Assembly (NCBI RefSeq): GCF_009687865.1
Contig: NZ_BLAE01000052.1
Coordinates: forward strand, 8,644 to 72,643
DNA from: Acrocarpospora macrocephala
Lineage (GTDB): Bacteria > Actinomycetota > Actinomycetes > Streptosporangiales > Streptosporangiaceae
Length of the DNA stretch: 64,000 nucleotides
Direction of reading: 5' to 3'
The notes beneath the pieces were generated by a model, which made no database searches, was not told the DNA's origin, and saw nothing but the letters and a program-made list of their open reading frames with translations. The translations under genes were made by a program, and so were the position numbers. This document shows positions 1-8,653 of this stretch, one piece after another; the stretch's first letter is position 1; every line of letters starts with the position of its first letter.

Positions 1-931
1 CCCCGCCGAGGGGGCCGCGATCGTCACCCGCGGCCTGACCAAACGTTTCCGCGGCGGCCAGCTCGCCGTGGACCAGCTGGACCTCACGGTCCCCCGCGGC
101 GCCGTGTTCGGCTTCCTCGGCCCCAACGGCTCCGGTAAGACGACCACGATCAGGATGCTGCTCGGCCTGGTCGCGCCGACCGCCGGGACCAGCTCGATCC
201 TGGGATCCGGGTCGCCGCGCGAGGCGCTGACCAAGGTCGGGGCGCTGGTGGAGGGCCCGGCGTTCTACCCGTACCTGTCCGGGGCCGCCAACCTGCGGCG
301 CTTCGACGCCGCCGACCCCAGCGCAGATCCGCGCACGGTGGAACGGCGGGTCGCGGAGGCGCTCGACCGGGTGGGGCTGGCGGCCGCCGCCAAGAAGCGT
401 TACCGGGCCTACTCCCTGGGCATGCGCCAGCGGCTGGCCATCGCCGCCACCCTGCTCGGGCCCCGCGAGCTCCTCGTTCTGGACGAACCCACCAACGGCC
501 TGGACCCGCAGGGCACCCGCGAGGTCCGCAATCTGATCAAGGACGTGGCCGCCGGCGGCACCACCGTCTTCGTCTCCTCCCATCTGCTCGCCGAGGTCGA
601 GCAGATGTGCACCCACATCGGCGTCATGCGCACCGGCCGCCTGGTGGCCGAAGGACCGCTCACCGAACTCCGCTCGGCCAACGTCCCGCGCATCCGCGTC
701 GAAACCCCCGACGTCTCCGAGGCCGCCGCCGCCCTGACCGCCTTCGGTCTCACCGACGTCCGCCCCGGCCCCGGCGAGCTCTCCGCCGAACTCGCCGACA
801 TGCTTCCCGAACTCGTCACCGCCGCCCTCGTCCGCGAGGGCATCGCCGTCCGCGGCATCCAGGTGGTCCGCCCCACCCTGGAGGACCTTTTCGTCGATCT
901 CACCGGGGAGGGATTCGATGTCGAAGCCTGA
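1..931 (+). CDS. ABC transporter ATP-binding protein, 5' truncated by window edge
   Basis: Cytoplasmic ATPase of a drug or lipid type ABC exporter. The frame is open from base 2, with coding-like sequence before the GTG at 68, so the true start lies outside the window. Walker A (GPNGSGKTT), an ABC signature (YSLGMRQRLAIA), Walker B (LLVLDEPTNGLDP) and the H-loop (VSSHLL) are all visible. The C-terminal extension of about 90 residues is typical of exporter ATPases. Its stop overlaps the start of the permease by 14 bp, so the two are one operon and presumably one complex. The substrate cannot be read from the sequence. Confidence 0.93.
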   Translation, partial: PAEGAAIVTRGLTKRFRGGQLAVDQLDLTVPRGAVFGFLGPNGSGKTTTIRMLLGLVAPTAGTSSILGSGSPREALTKVGALVEGPAFYPYLSGAANLRRFDAADPSADPRTVERRVAEALDRVGLAAAAKKRYRAYSLGMRQRLAIAATLLGPRELLVLDEPTNGLDPQGTREVRNLIKDVAAGGTTVFVSSHLLAEVEQMCTHIGVMRTGRLVAEGPLTELRSANVPRIRVETPDVSEAAAALTAFGLTDVRPGPGELSAELADMLPELVTAALVREGIAVRGIQVVRPTLEDLFVDLTGEGFDVEA

Positions 932-2123
932 CCAGCTCACCCAGCCCGCGCAGGTCGCCGAGGTTTCGCGATCGGAGACCACTGCCGGTGAGGGCGCCGA
1001 ACTCACCCGGTCGGAGGAATCCCGTATGGACGTCGCCAGCGAGGGGTCCAGGATGGATGCCGCCGGACAGACTCCGTTGGGCGGGTCCAGGGCGGACGCC
1101 GCTGGTGGGGGGGCCAGGATAGGTCCCGCCAGCCATGAATCCAGGAGGGACGCGGCCGGGCTCGCCCCGCTGGAGGATTCCCGGGTGGAGGGCGTCCGTG
1201 AGCGAAGGATGGACTTCGTTGGCGAGGAATCGATGGGGAACCTTGTCGCGGAGGAACTGACGGGAAACCATGTCACAACTGCCGCGGGGCATGCGGTGGA
1301 GTCCTTCTCGATGTCGGGGACTCGGGCGGTGGTCCGGTTGCTGGGGTCGGAGATCGGGCTGACCTTCCGGAGGCCCAGGAATCTGGCCCTGCTGGCAGTA
1401 CTCGCGGTCGTGCCGGTGCTGATCGGTGTGGCGATCCGGGTGGCCGGTGACGGGGTCGACTTTGTCGGGCAGGTCGCGGGGAACGGGCTGGTGCTGACCT
1501 TCGCCGCGTTCTTCGTGATGTTGCCGCTGGTGCTGCCGCTGGCGGTCGGGGTGGTCGCGGGGGATTCGATCGCGGGCGAGGCGAGCCTGGGGACGCTTCG
1601 GTATCTGCTGACCGCTCCGGCGGGACGTACGCGGCTGCTGGTGCTGAAGTACCTCAACGTTGTCGTGTTCGCGGTGGCGGCGTGCGGGGCGGTGGCGGTG
1701 TCCGCACTGGTCACGGGGCTGTTGTTGTTTCCGGTCGGGCCGGTGACGTTGCTGTCGGGGAGCACCGTCCCACTCGCCGAAGGGCTGCTGCGCATCGGCC
1801 TGGTCGCGCTGTACGCGGCTGCGGGAATGGCCGCGCTGGGGGCGCTCGCGCTGGCGATCTCGACGTTCACCGAGGCGCCCATCGGGGCGATCGCGGCCAC
1901 GCTCGTGCTGGTCGTCGTGGCGCGGGTGCTGCAGGCGATCCCGCAGCTGGCGGTGATCGACCCATACCTGCTCACGTCCTGGTGGGACAAGTTCGACGGA
2001 GCACTACGCGCCCCGATCGCCGTCGATCAGATGGGACAAGGATTACTGGCCTTCGGGGCGTACATCCTGGTCTTCGGGACGATCGCCTGGGCACGGTTCA
2101 CCAGCCGCGACATCACCGCCTGA
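918..2123 (+). CDS. ABC-2 type permease with long repetitive N-terminal extension
   Basis: Membrane partner of the preceding ATPase. About six hydrophobic segments lie between roughly residues 150 and 400, in an ABC-2 arrangement. The first 130 residues are unusual: hydrophilic and built from degenerate repeats of the type SRMDAAG, with no resemblance to a normal permease N-terminus. An internal ATG at 1311, just before the membrane domain, would give a conventional 271-residue permease. I keep the ATG at 918 because it overlaps the ATPase stop and the frame is open throughout, but the start is uncertain. Confidence 0.85.
   Translation: MSKPDQLTQPAQVAEVSRSETTAGEGAELTRSEESRMDVASEGSRMDAAGQTPLGGSRADAAGGGARIGPASHESRRDAAGLAPLEDSRVEGVRERRMDFVGEESMGNLVAEELTGNHVTTAAGHAVESFSMSGTRAVVRLLGSEIGLTFRRPRNLALLAVLAVVPVLIGVAIRVAGDGVDFVGQVAGNGLVLTFAAFFVMLPLVLPLAVGVVAGDSIAGEASLGTLRYLLTAPAGRTRLLVLKYLNVVVFAVAACGAVAVSALVTGLLLFPVGPVTLLSGSTVPLAEGLLRIGLVALYAAAGMAALGALALAISTFTEAPIGAIAATLVLVVVARVLQAIPQLAVIDPYLLTSWWDKFDGALRAPIAVDQMGQGLLAFGAYILVFGTIAWARFTSRDITA
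1015..1194 (+). repeat. Degenerate tandem repeat inside the permease N-terminus
   Basis: About six imperfect in-frame units of 24-39 nt share a core of the form GG(G)TCCAGGATGGAYGCCGCC. They encode ESRMDVAS, GSRMDAAG, GSRADAAG, GARIGPAS, ESRRDAAG and DSRVEGV. The units differ by substitutions and by a short insert (QTPL, LAPL). Confidence 0.7.
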
Positions 2124-2140
2124 GATCCACCGGCCGGATC

Positions 2141-2173
2141 GGCCGTGGCCGTGCGGAGCGCACAGCCACGGCC
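2141..2173. terminator. Stem-loop between convergent genes
   Basis: A 14-bp stem with one mismatch (2141-2154 pairs with 2160-2173) closes a GGAGC loop, 17 bp after the permease stop. It lies between convergent transcription units. No T-tract follows, as is usual in high-GC actinobacteria. Confidence 0.6.
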
Positions 2174-2400
2174 ACGGGCACCTAACTGAATGACCAGGTC
2201 GCCGGGTCGCTCGCCGTTATCCGGCGCCGTTCACGCTGGCAGTGGTTCTCGCCGCACCGGCGCCAAGAGCGGCAGCGGCCTGCCGATAGCGAGATTTCAG
2301 GGGCAAACGTTACAGATGGACCGCAGCGCGAACTGCGATGTCGTCTGGAGTCCCACTGATGTCGCCACTAGATCATCTCTAGGTGTTCTCTTACAGGGAA

Positions 2401-3144
2401 TCAGGCCGTGGGGCGGCGGCGGAGGGCGACGATCGCGACGCCCACGCCGATGACGCCGATCGCGACGCCGATGCCGGCGATGAGGCGGGCGGTGCCGTCG
2501 GAGGTGGCGGCCGAGGTGGTCTCGGTCTGGGCGTTGTTGTTCACCGCGACCACGGAGGGGGCGGCGGAGGCGGTGGGGGAGGCCATCGCGGCGGCGCCGT
2601 GGGTGTCGTCGCCGGTTGGGGCGATCAGCTTCAGGGTCGGGGCCGGGTGCTCGGCTTCGGTGCCGTCGGCCTTGGGCTCGTCGGCCCACTTGACGACCTC
2701 GCCGCTCGAGTACGTCTGGGTGGTCGGGAACACGAGCTGGTCGACGTTGTCGGGCATGGCGCCCATCGACACCTCGAACTCCTGGAACTGCCCGGCCTCG
2801 ACCTTCCCGCCGGACCAGGTGATCTTCGTGACGGCCTCGGTGATCTCGCCGTACTTGGACTGCACGGGGGCGGGCAGCTTGCTCTCGGTGACCTTGACGT
2901 CCCAGCCCGGCACGGGTCGTACGGAGACGAACGGGAGCGGGTGGTCGACCGGCAGGGAGACCTCGATCTTGGTGGTCGAGGCGTCGTCGCGCTCGTTGGG
3001 CACCCGGAAGGCGACCTTGGCGAAGCCGCCCTTCTCGGCGGTTCCGGGGTTGATGGTGACGTGGGCGAGCGCGGGGAGGGCGAGGCCGAAGGTGAGAGCG
3101 GTGGCACCGGCGGTGACGGCGATGGCGCGACGGAGGATGGACAT
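2401..3144 (-). CDS. ycnI: YcnI-like (DUF1775) copper-associated secreted protein
   Basis: Exported, probably membrane-anchored protein of the YcnI family, which binds copper through an N-terminal histidine exposed after signal cleavage. The chosen ATG at 3144 has GGAG upstream. It gives a signal peptide ending ALPALA followed directly by HVTINPG, so the mature protein begins with His. The DUF1775 beta-sandwich spans about residues 30-170. A Ser/Thr/Ala-rich linker, one transmembrane helix (about residues 220-240) and an Arg-rich cytoplasmic tail follow. A longer frame reaches 3210 but adds an unlikely 22 residues. The usual CopC/CopD partners are absent; the next gene upstream is a small membrane protein. 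Confidence 0.85.
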   Translation of the reverse strand: MSILRRAIAVTAGATALTFGLALPALAHVTINPGTAEKGGFAKVAFRVPNERDDASTTKIEVSLPVDHPLPFVSVRPVPGWDVKVTESKLPAPVQSKYGEITEAVTKITWSGGKVEAGQFQEFEVSMGAMPDNVDQLVFPTTQTYSSGEVVKWADEPKADGTEAEHPAPTLKLIAPTGDDTHGAAAMASPTASAAPSVVAVNNNAQTETTSAATSDGTARLIAGIGVAIGVIGVGVAIVALRRRPTA

Positions 3145-3352
3145 GTGTTCTCCACTGGGAAATATCGGAAGCATGAAACGCCGGGCGTACCACTGGAGCG
3201 CGCTCGACATGAACCGCGCTCACCGGAGATCGAAGGGATCTCATCTAGCGATACGCAGCCCACAGGGAAAATGCCGGGAATGCGGATCCAGGACGGAGTG
3301 ACGTCCACGACAGGACCAGACCTGTGACATGGGTCAACTCCGCGACCAGGAA

Positions 3353-4069
3353 TCAGACGGGTAGTGGAGGGCCCCGTCTGACCACGATGTAGCGAAGTGG
3401 CTCGTTTATTCTCGGCAGCCCCAGGTGGCGCCATCCATGCGCGACTCGGCGCAGCGCCACCAGTCCGGTCGCGTCAACGGGCGTGAACAGCCTGAGCAGC
3501 ACCCGGACCGCGGCGATGCCAATCCGGCGGAGGACCGACCACAAGGCGGCCTCGCCTCGGCCCACCCACCACGCGGTGACCAGCGCCGCGGTGAGGTGCG
3601 CGATCAGCATCCCCAGCGAGATGCCCAGCCCGTGCGTCTGATGATCGGCCACCGGCGCGGCCGGAACGCTGGTCCACAGCTGCGACGTCAGGATCCCCTT
3701 GACCGTCGCGCCATGGTTGAACAGCTCGTGCAGCGCGCCCTGCGCCACCAGCAGCACGCTCGTGATCAGCACCGGCGACCGCTCGCGCCCGGCCAGCATG
3801 GCGGACCCCGCGAAGACACCCGCCGCCGCGACGGTCAGCGCCAGCGCCGTGGGCCTGTCCCCACCGGCCAGCCGGTGCGCCAGCGCCGCGAGCAACACAC
3901 AAACCGCCGCGAACGCCGCAGACCTCACCAGCCTGAACGGAAGATCCGCCGTCCCACGGAAACCCGTCTCATGAGGGTCCGGCGTCCCCGAACGCCGCAC
4001 TGGCACGGAGGCCGGGCGGTTGGGTCGGGGGAAGCGGGGGACCACGGTTGCACATCTTCTCATGCTCAT
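3353..4069 (-). CDS. Multi-pass membrane protein of unknown function
   Basis: I do not recognise a named family. About four hydrophobic helices are visible (around residues 45-65, 78-92, 100-115 and 145-170), with a basic C-terminal tail. It contains a His-bearing stretch between helices (HELFNHGATV and DHQTHGLG). It lies upstream of ycnI on the same strand with a 208-bp gap, so a metal-related role is possible but unproven. The start is uncertain: ATG at 4069 or 4063 lacks a clear ribosome site, and the first 45 residues look atypical, so a later GTG may be used. Confidence 0.6.
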   Translation of the reverse strand: MSMRRCATVVPRFPRPNRPASVPVRRSGTPDPHETGFRGTADLPFRLVRSAAFAAVCVLLAALAHRLAGGDRPTALALTVAAAGVFAGSAMLAGRERSPVLITSVLLVAQGALHELFNHGATVKGILTSQLWTSVPAAPVADHQTHGLGISLGMLIAHLTAALVTAWWVGRGEAALWSVLRRIGIAAVRVLLRLFTPVDATGLVALRRVAHGWRHLGLPRINEPLRYIVVRRGPPLPV

Positions 4070-4208
4070 GGGGTGGTCTTGAAGGTGTGGCGCCGTTGAA
4101 GATCTATCCCGCGCGGGCGCGTGCCTTTTTTAGAGGTTTGTCGCTAATGTGGCCGCGAACCGCACGAACGCCTCCTACCTCTGGGCGTTCTCACACGAGG
4201 TGGTGATC

Positions 4209-4685
4209 ATGCGGCACATATTCGGGCTGCTCGTCGGCGTCGTCGTCGCCGCTGCCCTGCTGTTCGGCGGAGGCTGGGCCTCCCGGGAATCGCTCCGGGG
4301 CATGGTTCAGAACATCGACCCGCTCAGGGACACCCGGATGCTGATCGCCCTGGGCATCATGCTCGTGATCGGCCTGCTGGTGGGCCTCCTGCTGGCCGGC
4401 CGCATCTCGCCCGTCGCCACCTTCATCCCGTCCATGATCCTGCTGGCCTGGACGGTCGTCTACATCATCGACGTCAGCCGCGCCGCCGCCCTGGCCCCGA
4501 TCGGCGCCTCCGTGCAGAAGGAGATCTCCGAAGCGGGCGAGGGCATGCTCACCCTGCTCGGCAACGGCGTGTACGGCATGCTGGGCATCGCCCTCTTCGT
4601 CCCCGTCCTCATGCCATCCCGCTGGGCGGGCCGCCCGCAGGAGGAAGAGGACGAATACGAGGAGACCCAGCCGGAGTACTACTGA
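4209..4685 (+). CDS. Small membrane protein, four predicted helices
   Basis: A 158-residue protein with helices near residues 3-20, 45-65, 72-92 and 118-138, and an acidic tail rich in Glu and Tyr. I chose ATG 4209 because GAGGTGG lies just upstream; the frame extends to 4149, but those residues look non-coding. I do not recognise a function. Its last 77 bp overlap the 3' end of the convergent ABC ATPase gene, so each tail constrains the other. Confidence 0.7.
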   Translation: MRHIFGLLVGVVVAAALLFGGGWASRESLRGMVQNIDPLRDTRMLIALGIMLVIGLLVGLLLAGRISPVATFIPSMILLAWTVVYIIDVSRAAALAPIGASVQKEISEAGEGMLTLLGNGVYGMLGIALFVPVLMPSRWAGRPQEEEDEYEETQPEYY

Positions 4686-5415
4686 GATACAGCCGCGTCA
4701 CCACATCCTCGATCGACGTCTCCTCGGGCGCCAGCGCGCGCAGGCCCGCCACGCTCCCGTCGAAGGCCAGCCGCCCGTGGTCGATCAGCAGCACCCGCCG
4801 GCAGAGCTTCTCGATGTCGCCCAGGTCATGCGTGGTCAGCAGCACGGTGGTCCCGCGTTCCGCGTTCATCCGCAGCAGGAACTCCCGGACCCCGGCCTTG
4901 CTGACCACGTCGAGCCCGATCGTCGGCTCGTCCAGCACCAGCAGGTCCGGATCGTGCAGCAACGCGGCGGCCATGTCGCCGCGCATGCGCTGCCCCAGGC
5001 TGAGCTGCCGCACCGGCGTCTTCAGGAAATCCCCCAGGTCGAGGATGGCGCACAGCTCGTCCAGCCGCTCCCGGAAACGAACCCGATCTACTTTGTAAAG
5101 GAGCCGGATCAGTTCAAAGCTATCCCGGAGCGGCAGATCCCACCACAACGTGGTCCGCTGGCCGAAGACGACGCCGATCCGCCGCGCCAGCGCCTTCCGC
5201 TTCCGGGCCGGATCGAGCCCGGCCACCACCACCCGCCCCGCGGACGGCGCCAGAATCCCGGTCAGCATCTTGATCGTCGTGGATTTGCCCGCGCCGTTGG
5301 GCCCCAGGCACCCCACGAACTCCCCGGGCCCGACCGTGAACGACAGGTCCCGCACCGCGTGCACGACCGCCCGCCGGACCTTGAACGTCCGCCCCAGCTC
5401 TTCGGCTTTGATCAT
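4609..5415 (-). CDS. ABC-2 exporter ATP-binding protein
   Basis: Cytoplasmic ATPase for the two permeases encoded just upstream. Walker A is GPNGAGKST, the Q-loop is VFGQRTTLWWDL, the signature is LSLGQRMRG, and Walker B is LLVLDEPTIGLD. The FGQRT and WWDLP signature resembles the subfamily that works with paired DUF990-type permeases. Its ATG directly follows the permease stop (TGAATG), implying translational coupling. At 268 residues it is somewhat shorter at the C-terminus than typical members (about 320), and its end overlaps the convergent membrane-protein gene by 77 bp. Confidence 0.92.
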   Translation of the reverse strand: MIKAEELGRTFKVRRAVVHAVRDLSFTVGPGEFVGCLGPNGAGKSTTIKMLTGILAPSAGRVVVAGLDPARKRKALARRIGVVFGQRTTLWWDLPLRDSFELIRLLYKVDRVRFRERLDELCAILDLGDFLKTPVRQLSLGQRMRGDMAAALLHDPDLLVLDEPTIGLDVVSKAGVREFLLRMNAERGTTVLLTTHDLGDIEKLCRRVLLIDHGRLAFDGSVAGLRALAPEETSIEDVVTRLYLSSTPAGSPRIRPLPPAGGPPSGMA

Positions 5416-6204
5416 TCAGGATCCCGTCGATCGATAACGTCGCAGTCCGGCGCGCCAGGCCAGCGCGGCGGCCCCGCCCAGGACGAGGGCCGCGACCGGC
5501 GAGGCGAAGCGCAGCCAGCCGGGCAGTCCGAGCGGATCGTCCCGGTCCAGCACGTAAAGCGAGGGCTGCCAGTTGACGAAGGCCAGCGGCAGCACGAAGG
5601 TCACCCCGCGGACGAGCTGCTCGCCGTACACGCTGAGCGGGTACTGGGTGAGTTGCGAGCCGCCGTAGGTGAAGGCGTTGGCCACCTCGGGGGCGTCGGT
5701 GAGCAGGAACTGCAGCGCGCCGCCGAGCGCGAAGACGGCGGCGAAGATGGCCGTGCCGCACAGGATCATCAGGGGGATCATCCAGGCCCGGGAGCCGGGC
5801 ACGGCCAGCTGGGCGAGGGCGATCGCGAGCACCGCCACCGCCTGGGCGACGCGCCCGAGCCGGTGCGGGCCGAACCGGTCGGCGGCCATCTGGACGAACG
5901 GGCTGACCGGCCGGATCAGCATGGTGTCGAAGGTGCCCGCCCTGATGTGCTGGCTGAGCCGTTCCACGTTGCCGAACAGCAGGTCGGCGAGGGCGAAGGA
6001 GACGCCCGCGGTGCCGTACAGGAACATGACCTCGGGGAGGGTGAAGCCGGCCAGGGTCCGGGTGTGGGCGAAGATGACCCAGATTGCGGCGACGTCCAGG
6101 CCGTTGATGACGAACGAGCCGAGGGTGAGCAGGACGAGCGAGGCCGGGTACTGCGCGGAGGCGCGCAGCCAGGTCCAGGCGAGCAGCACGTAGGCCCTAA
6201 CCAC
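5416..6204 (-). CDS. ABC-2 type permease (DUF990-like), second subunit
   Basis: Integral membrane subunit of about six helices with the conserved region around FDTMLIRPVSPFVQ seen in this permease family. It starts with GTG at 6204, overlaps the end of the preceding permease by 8 bp and abuts the ATPase start. The pair of permeases plus one ATPase matches a heterodimeric exporter. The substrate is unknown. Confidence 0.9.
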   Translation of the reverse strand: MVRAYVLLAWTWLRASAQYPASLVLLTLGSFVINGLDVAAIWVIFAHTRTLAGFTLPEVMFLYGTAGVSFALADLLFGNVERLSQHIRAGTFDTMLIRPVSPFVQMAADRFGPHRLGRVAQAVAVLAIALAQLAVPGSRAWMIPLMILCGTAIFAAVFALGGALQFLLTDAPEVANAFTYGGSQLTQYPLSVYGEQLVRGVTFVLPLAFVNWQPSLYVLDRDDPLGLPGWLRFASPVAALVLGGAAALAWRAGLRRYRSTGS

Positions 6205-6983
6205 CCTGGATCACCACCTTGCGGCGGGCCCGCCGGGTGAGCAGGGCGCCCGCGCCGAGCAGGACGGCGGCCCAGAACGCCTGGAACGCCAGGCCGCCGG
6301 CCGCGGACCGGGCGCCGAGGTAGATGTCCGCGGGGACCTGGACCATCGCGGCGAACGGGGAGGCGTTGGCCAGGGTGCCGAGCCAGCCGGGGAACAGGGT
6401 CAGTGGCAGGATCATGCCGCTGAAGAAGATGGTCAGCACCGACGACAGGGTCTGGGTGCCCTTGTCGTCGATGATCCAGCAGGCCGACAGCGCGACCAGG
6501 TAGCGCCAGGCGAAGCTGACGCTCACGCCGAGCGCGAAGGACAGCGCGAAGAAGCCCGGCTGGGCGGGGGCGACGATGCCGAACAGGAACGCTCCGACGA
6601 GCGTCGGGGGCACGCTGCGCAGCAGCGTCAGGTACGCGGCCCTGCCGAGATCGTCTGCCATCGCCCAGGCCAGCAGGGAAGCCGGTCTGACCAGGTCGAA
6701 CGCGATGTCTCCTGTCCTGATCCGCTCGCTGAGCGCCAGGCCGCCGCCGAACATCTGCATCGGCCCGATGAAGGCCTGGCTGAGGAAGCAGAACGTGATC
6801 GCGTCGGCGACGGTGTAGCCGCCGAGCCCCGGTCGGGCGTCCCAGAGGGCGATCAGGACGTAGGCCCGCAAAATGCCGAAAACGGTGTTCGTGAACGCCC
6901 CGGCGATGGCTGCGGCCCGGTAGGCGCTGTGCCGGCGAAAGCCGTACCAGGCAATGCGGGCGTAAAGGGGGAAGGCGGCGCAC
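6197..6983 (-). CDS. ABC-2 type permease (DUF990-like), first subunit, with disrupted 5' end
   Basis: Paralogue of the next permease (compare FDLVRPASLLAW with FDTMLIRPVSPFVQ). Family-like sequence starts at YARIAWYGFRRHSAYRAAA, around base 6965. No ATG, GTG, TTG or CTG in this frame lies at a sensible distance. A GTG at 6983 starts the expected MRRL, but in the neighbouring frame, one base off; removing one base from the C-rich run at 6967-6979 would join the two. GGAGG sits at 6983-6987, nine bases before an in-frame TTC. This is either a real frameshift, an unusual start, or a sequencing error. Confidence 0.8.
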
Positions 6984-7014
6984 CTCCGAAGCGTCGTCGG
7001 TCCTGATCGTACGC

Positions 7015-7410
7015 CTAGCGGTCGGCCAGGCGGTAAACGAAGCGTAACCCCGACCAGGTGGCGTCCACGGCGCAGACCTTGTTGTCGACGAGTTCGCGGG
7101 CGAGACCGTAGTCCCGGATGGGGTTTTCGGACAGGTCGGTGGGCACCCCGCTTGACTTCTTCGGCCAGCACACCCACAGCCCGCCGTTCTTGGCCAGCCG
7201 CGCCGCCGCCGGCGGGAATCCGGCGTGCAGCGCGGCCTGGTCCAGGCAGAACAGCAGGATCACGTCGTACGGCTCCGCCGCGCCGTCGTCGGCCGCATCC
7301 CCGAGGACCCCGTCGGCGGCCAGGGTATCCGGCGCGTCGAGCAGCAGTACCCGATGCGCGGGCTTGATCCCGAGCTTTTTCGGCAACGGTGTACCAGAGT
7401 ATCCGGACAT
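7015..7410 (-). CDS. DUF3052 family protein
   Basis: A 131-residue soluble protein of the DUF3052 family, with the characteristic start SGYSGTPLPKKLGIKP and the tail motifs WPKKSSGVPTDL and VDNKVCAVDATWSGLRFV. The biochemical function is unknown. ATG 7410 has AAGGAG eight bases upstream. It is the first gene of the run leading into the ABC exporter genes, 32 bp before the damaged permease 5' end. Co-transcription is likely; a functional link is not established. Confidence 0.88.
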   Translation of the reverse strand: MSGYSGTPLPKKLGIKPAHRVLLLDAPDTLAADGVLGDAADDGAAEPYDVILLFCLDQAALHAGFPPAAARLAKNGGLWVCWPKKSSGVPTDLSENPIRDYGLARELVDNKVCAVDATWSGLRFVYRLADR

Positions 7411-7508
7411 CCTTTATGCTCCTTTTGTAACGCCGCCGTAAGCGCACGGTTACCTACCCGGGAGTAGGAATCGCTGTTTGGGGGAAATGTCCTGATAGGG
7501 AGGTCTGC

Positions 7509-8495
7509 ATGCACGACGAGATCAACGTAGACGTTCACCCTACGTACCCCATCAGCTGGCAGGCCGCCGCGTGCAACGGGCTGCTGCGCGGCACGATGAA
7601 GCCCATCTCCACGGTTCTCCTGCGGAACACGGCGAGCCTGATGCTGACCCAGCGGCTGATCGCCCTGGGCGGGCGGGTGCCGGGGCTCCTCCCGGGCATG
7701 ATGCCCCCCAAGGCCACCATCGTCGCAGAGGAGCTCGGCAGCTGCTCCGGCGAGTGGGTCCGCGGTGACGAGAACCTGGACGAGGGTAAAGTCGTGCTCT
7801 ACCTGCATGGGGGTGGCTATTTCGTCTGCTCCCCGGTAACCCATCGCCCGATCACCTGGCGGCTCTCGATGGTCACCGGCCGTCCGGTGCTGGCCCTGGA
7901 CTACCGGCAGGGCCCGGTGAACACGCTGGCCGACTCGCTGGCGGACTCGGTGGCCGCCTACACGGGATTGCTCGATCGCGGTTTCAAACCGGAGAACATC
8001 GTCCTGGCCGGGGACTCCGCGGGCGGGCACCTGACCCTCGCCACCCTGCTCGCGATCCGTGACCGCGACCTGCCCGCCCCCTCGGCCGGGATCTGCCTGT
8101 CCCCGTGGACCGACCTCAGCGATGTGCAGCGCAGCGCCAACCGCTGGGCCGACCCGATGCTCTCCGCGGGCCGGATGGACTGGCTGGCCAGGCAGTGGAC
8201 CGCCGGACTCGACTCCACCGACCCCCTCGTATCCCCCGTTTTCGGTGACTACACCGACATTCCTCCGCTGATGATCGTGACCGGTTCCACCGAGGTGCTC
8301 CGCGATGAGGCCCACCGGGTCGCGCTGCGCGCCCGCTCCGACGGGGTGGCCGTGCGGTACGAGGAATGGAACCGAATGCCACACGTCTTCGCCATACTGG
8401 CCGATATCGTGCCGGAAGCCCGGATGGTCTTCCGGCACATTCAGACCTTCGTCCATGCCGTCGAAGCCCGCGAGCCGGACGCGGCGGCGGCATAG
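7509..8495 (+). CDS. Alpha/beta hydrolase, hormone-sensitive-lipase-like esterase
   Basis: Predicted cytoplasmic carboxylesterase of the HSL (family IV) type. The oxyanion motif HGGGYF is near residue 101, the nucleophile elbow GDSAGG near residue 162, and Asp and His of the triad fit the regions around STEVLRDEA and MPHVF. Length (328 residues) is normal. ATG 7509 has GGGAGG five bases upstream. It stands alone, divergent from the DUF3052 gene; an inverted repeat CCTAC-N6-GTAGG lies in the shared upstream region near 7453. Confidence 0.92.
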   Translation: MHDEINVDVHPTYPISWQAAACNGLLRGTMKPISTVLLRNTASLMLTQRLIALGGRVPGLLPGMMPPKATIVAEELGSCSGEWVRGDENLDEGKVVLYLHGGGYFVCSPVTHRPITWRLSMVTGRPVLALDYRQGPVNTLADSLADSVAAYTGLLDRGFKPENIVLAGDSAGGHLTLATLLAIRDRDLPAPSAGICLSPWTDLSDVQRSANRWADPMLSAGRMDWLARQWTAGLDSTDPLVSPVFGDYTDIPPLMIVTGSTEVLRDEAHRVALRARSDGVAVRYEEWNRMPHVFAILADIVPEARMVFRHIQTFVHAVEAREPDAAAA

Positions 8496-8510
8496 CTCTG
8501 TGATTATTGG

Positions 8511-8554
8511 GGCCACTGCGACCTGCGGATTCTTACCTGCGGGTGCCAGTGGCC
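8511..8554 (+). terminator. Possible terminator after the esterase gene
   Basis: GGCCACTG (8511-8518) pairs with CAGTGGCC (8547-8554), 16 bp after the stop codon. The loop is long (28 nt), so this is only moderately convincing. Confidence 0.4.
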
Positions 8555-8653
8555 TTACCTGTTCATGCCGACTGTGACTAGTTAGCGGCATGGCGCGTTC
8601 CATCCGACCACAGTGGCCCTTGCGAGCACTTTGAGTCGGAGGGGTACTTCCGG

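Noticed and set aside
2190-2400. Short frames between the permease and ycnI
   Set aside because: No ribosome site or protein-like sequence; the region holds only a terminator-like stem-loop.
3325-3340. CRP-like site TGTGA-N6-TCAAC upstream of ycnI
   Set aside because: One mismatch in the core, about 180 bp from the start codon, and no functional reason for CRP control of ycnI. Too weak to call.
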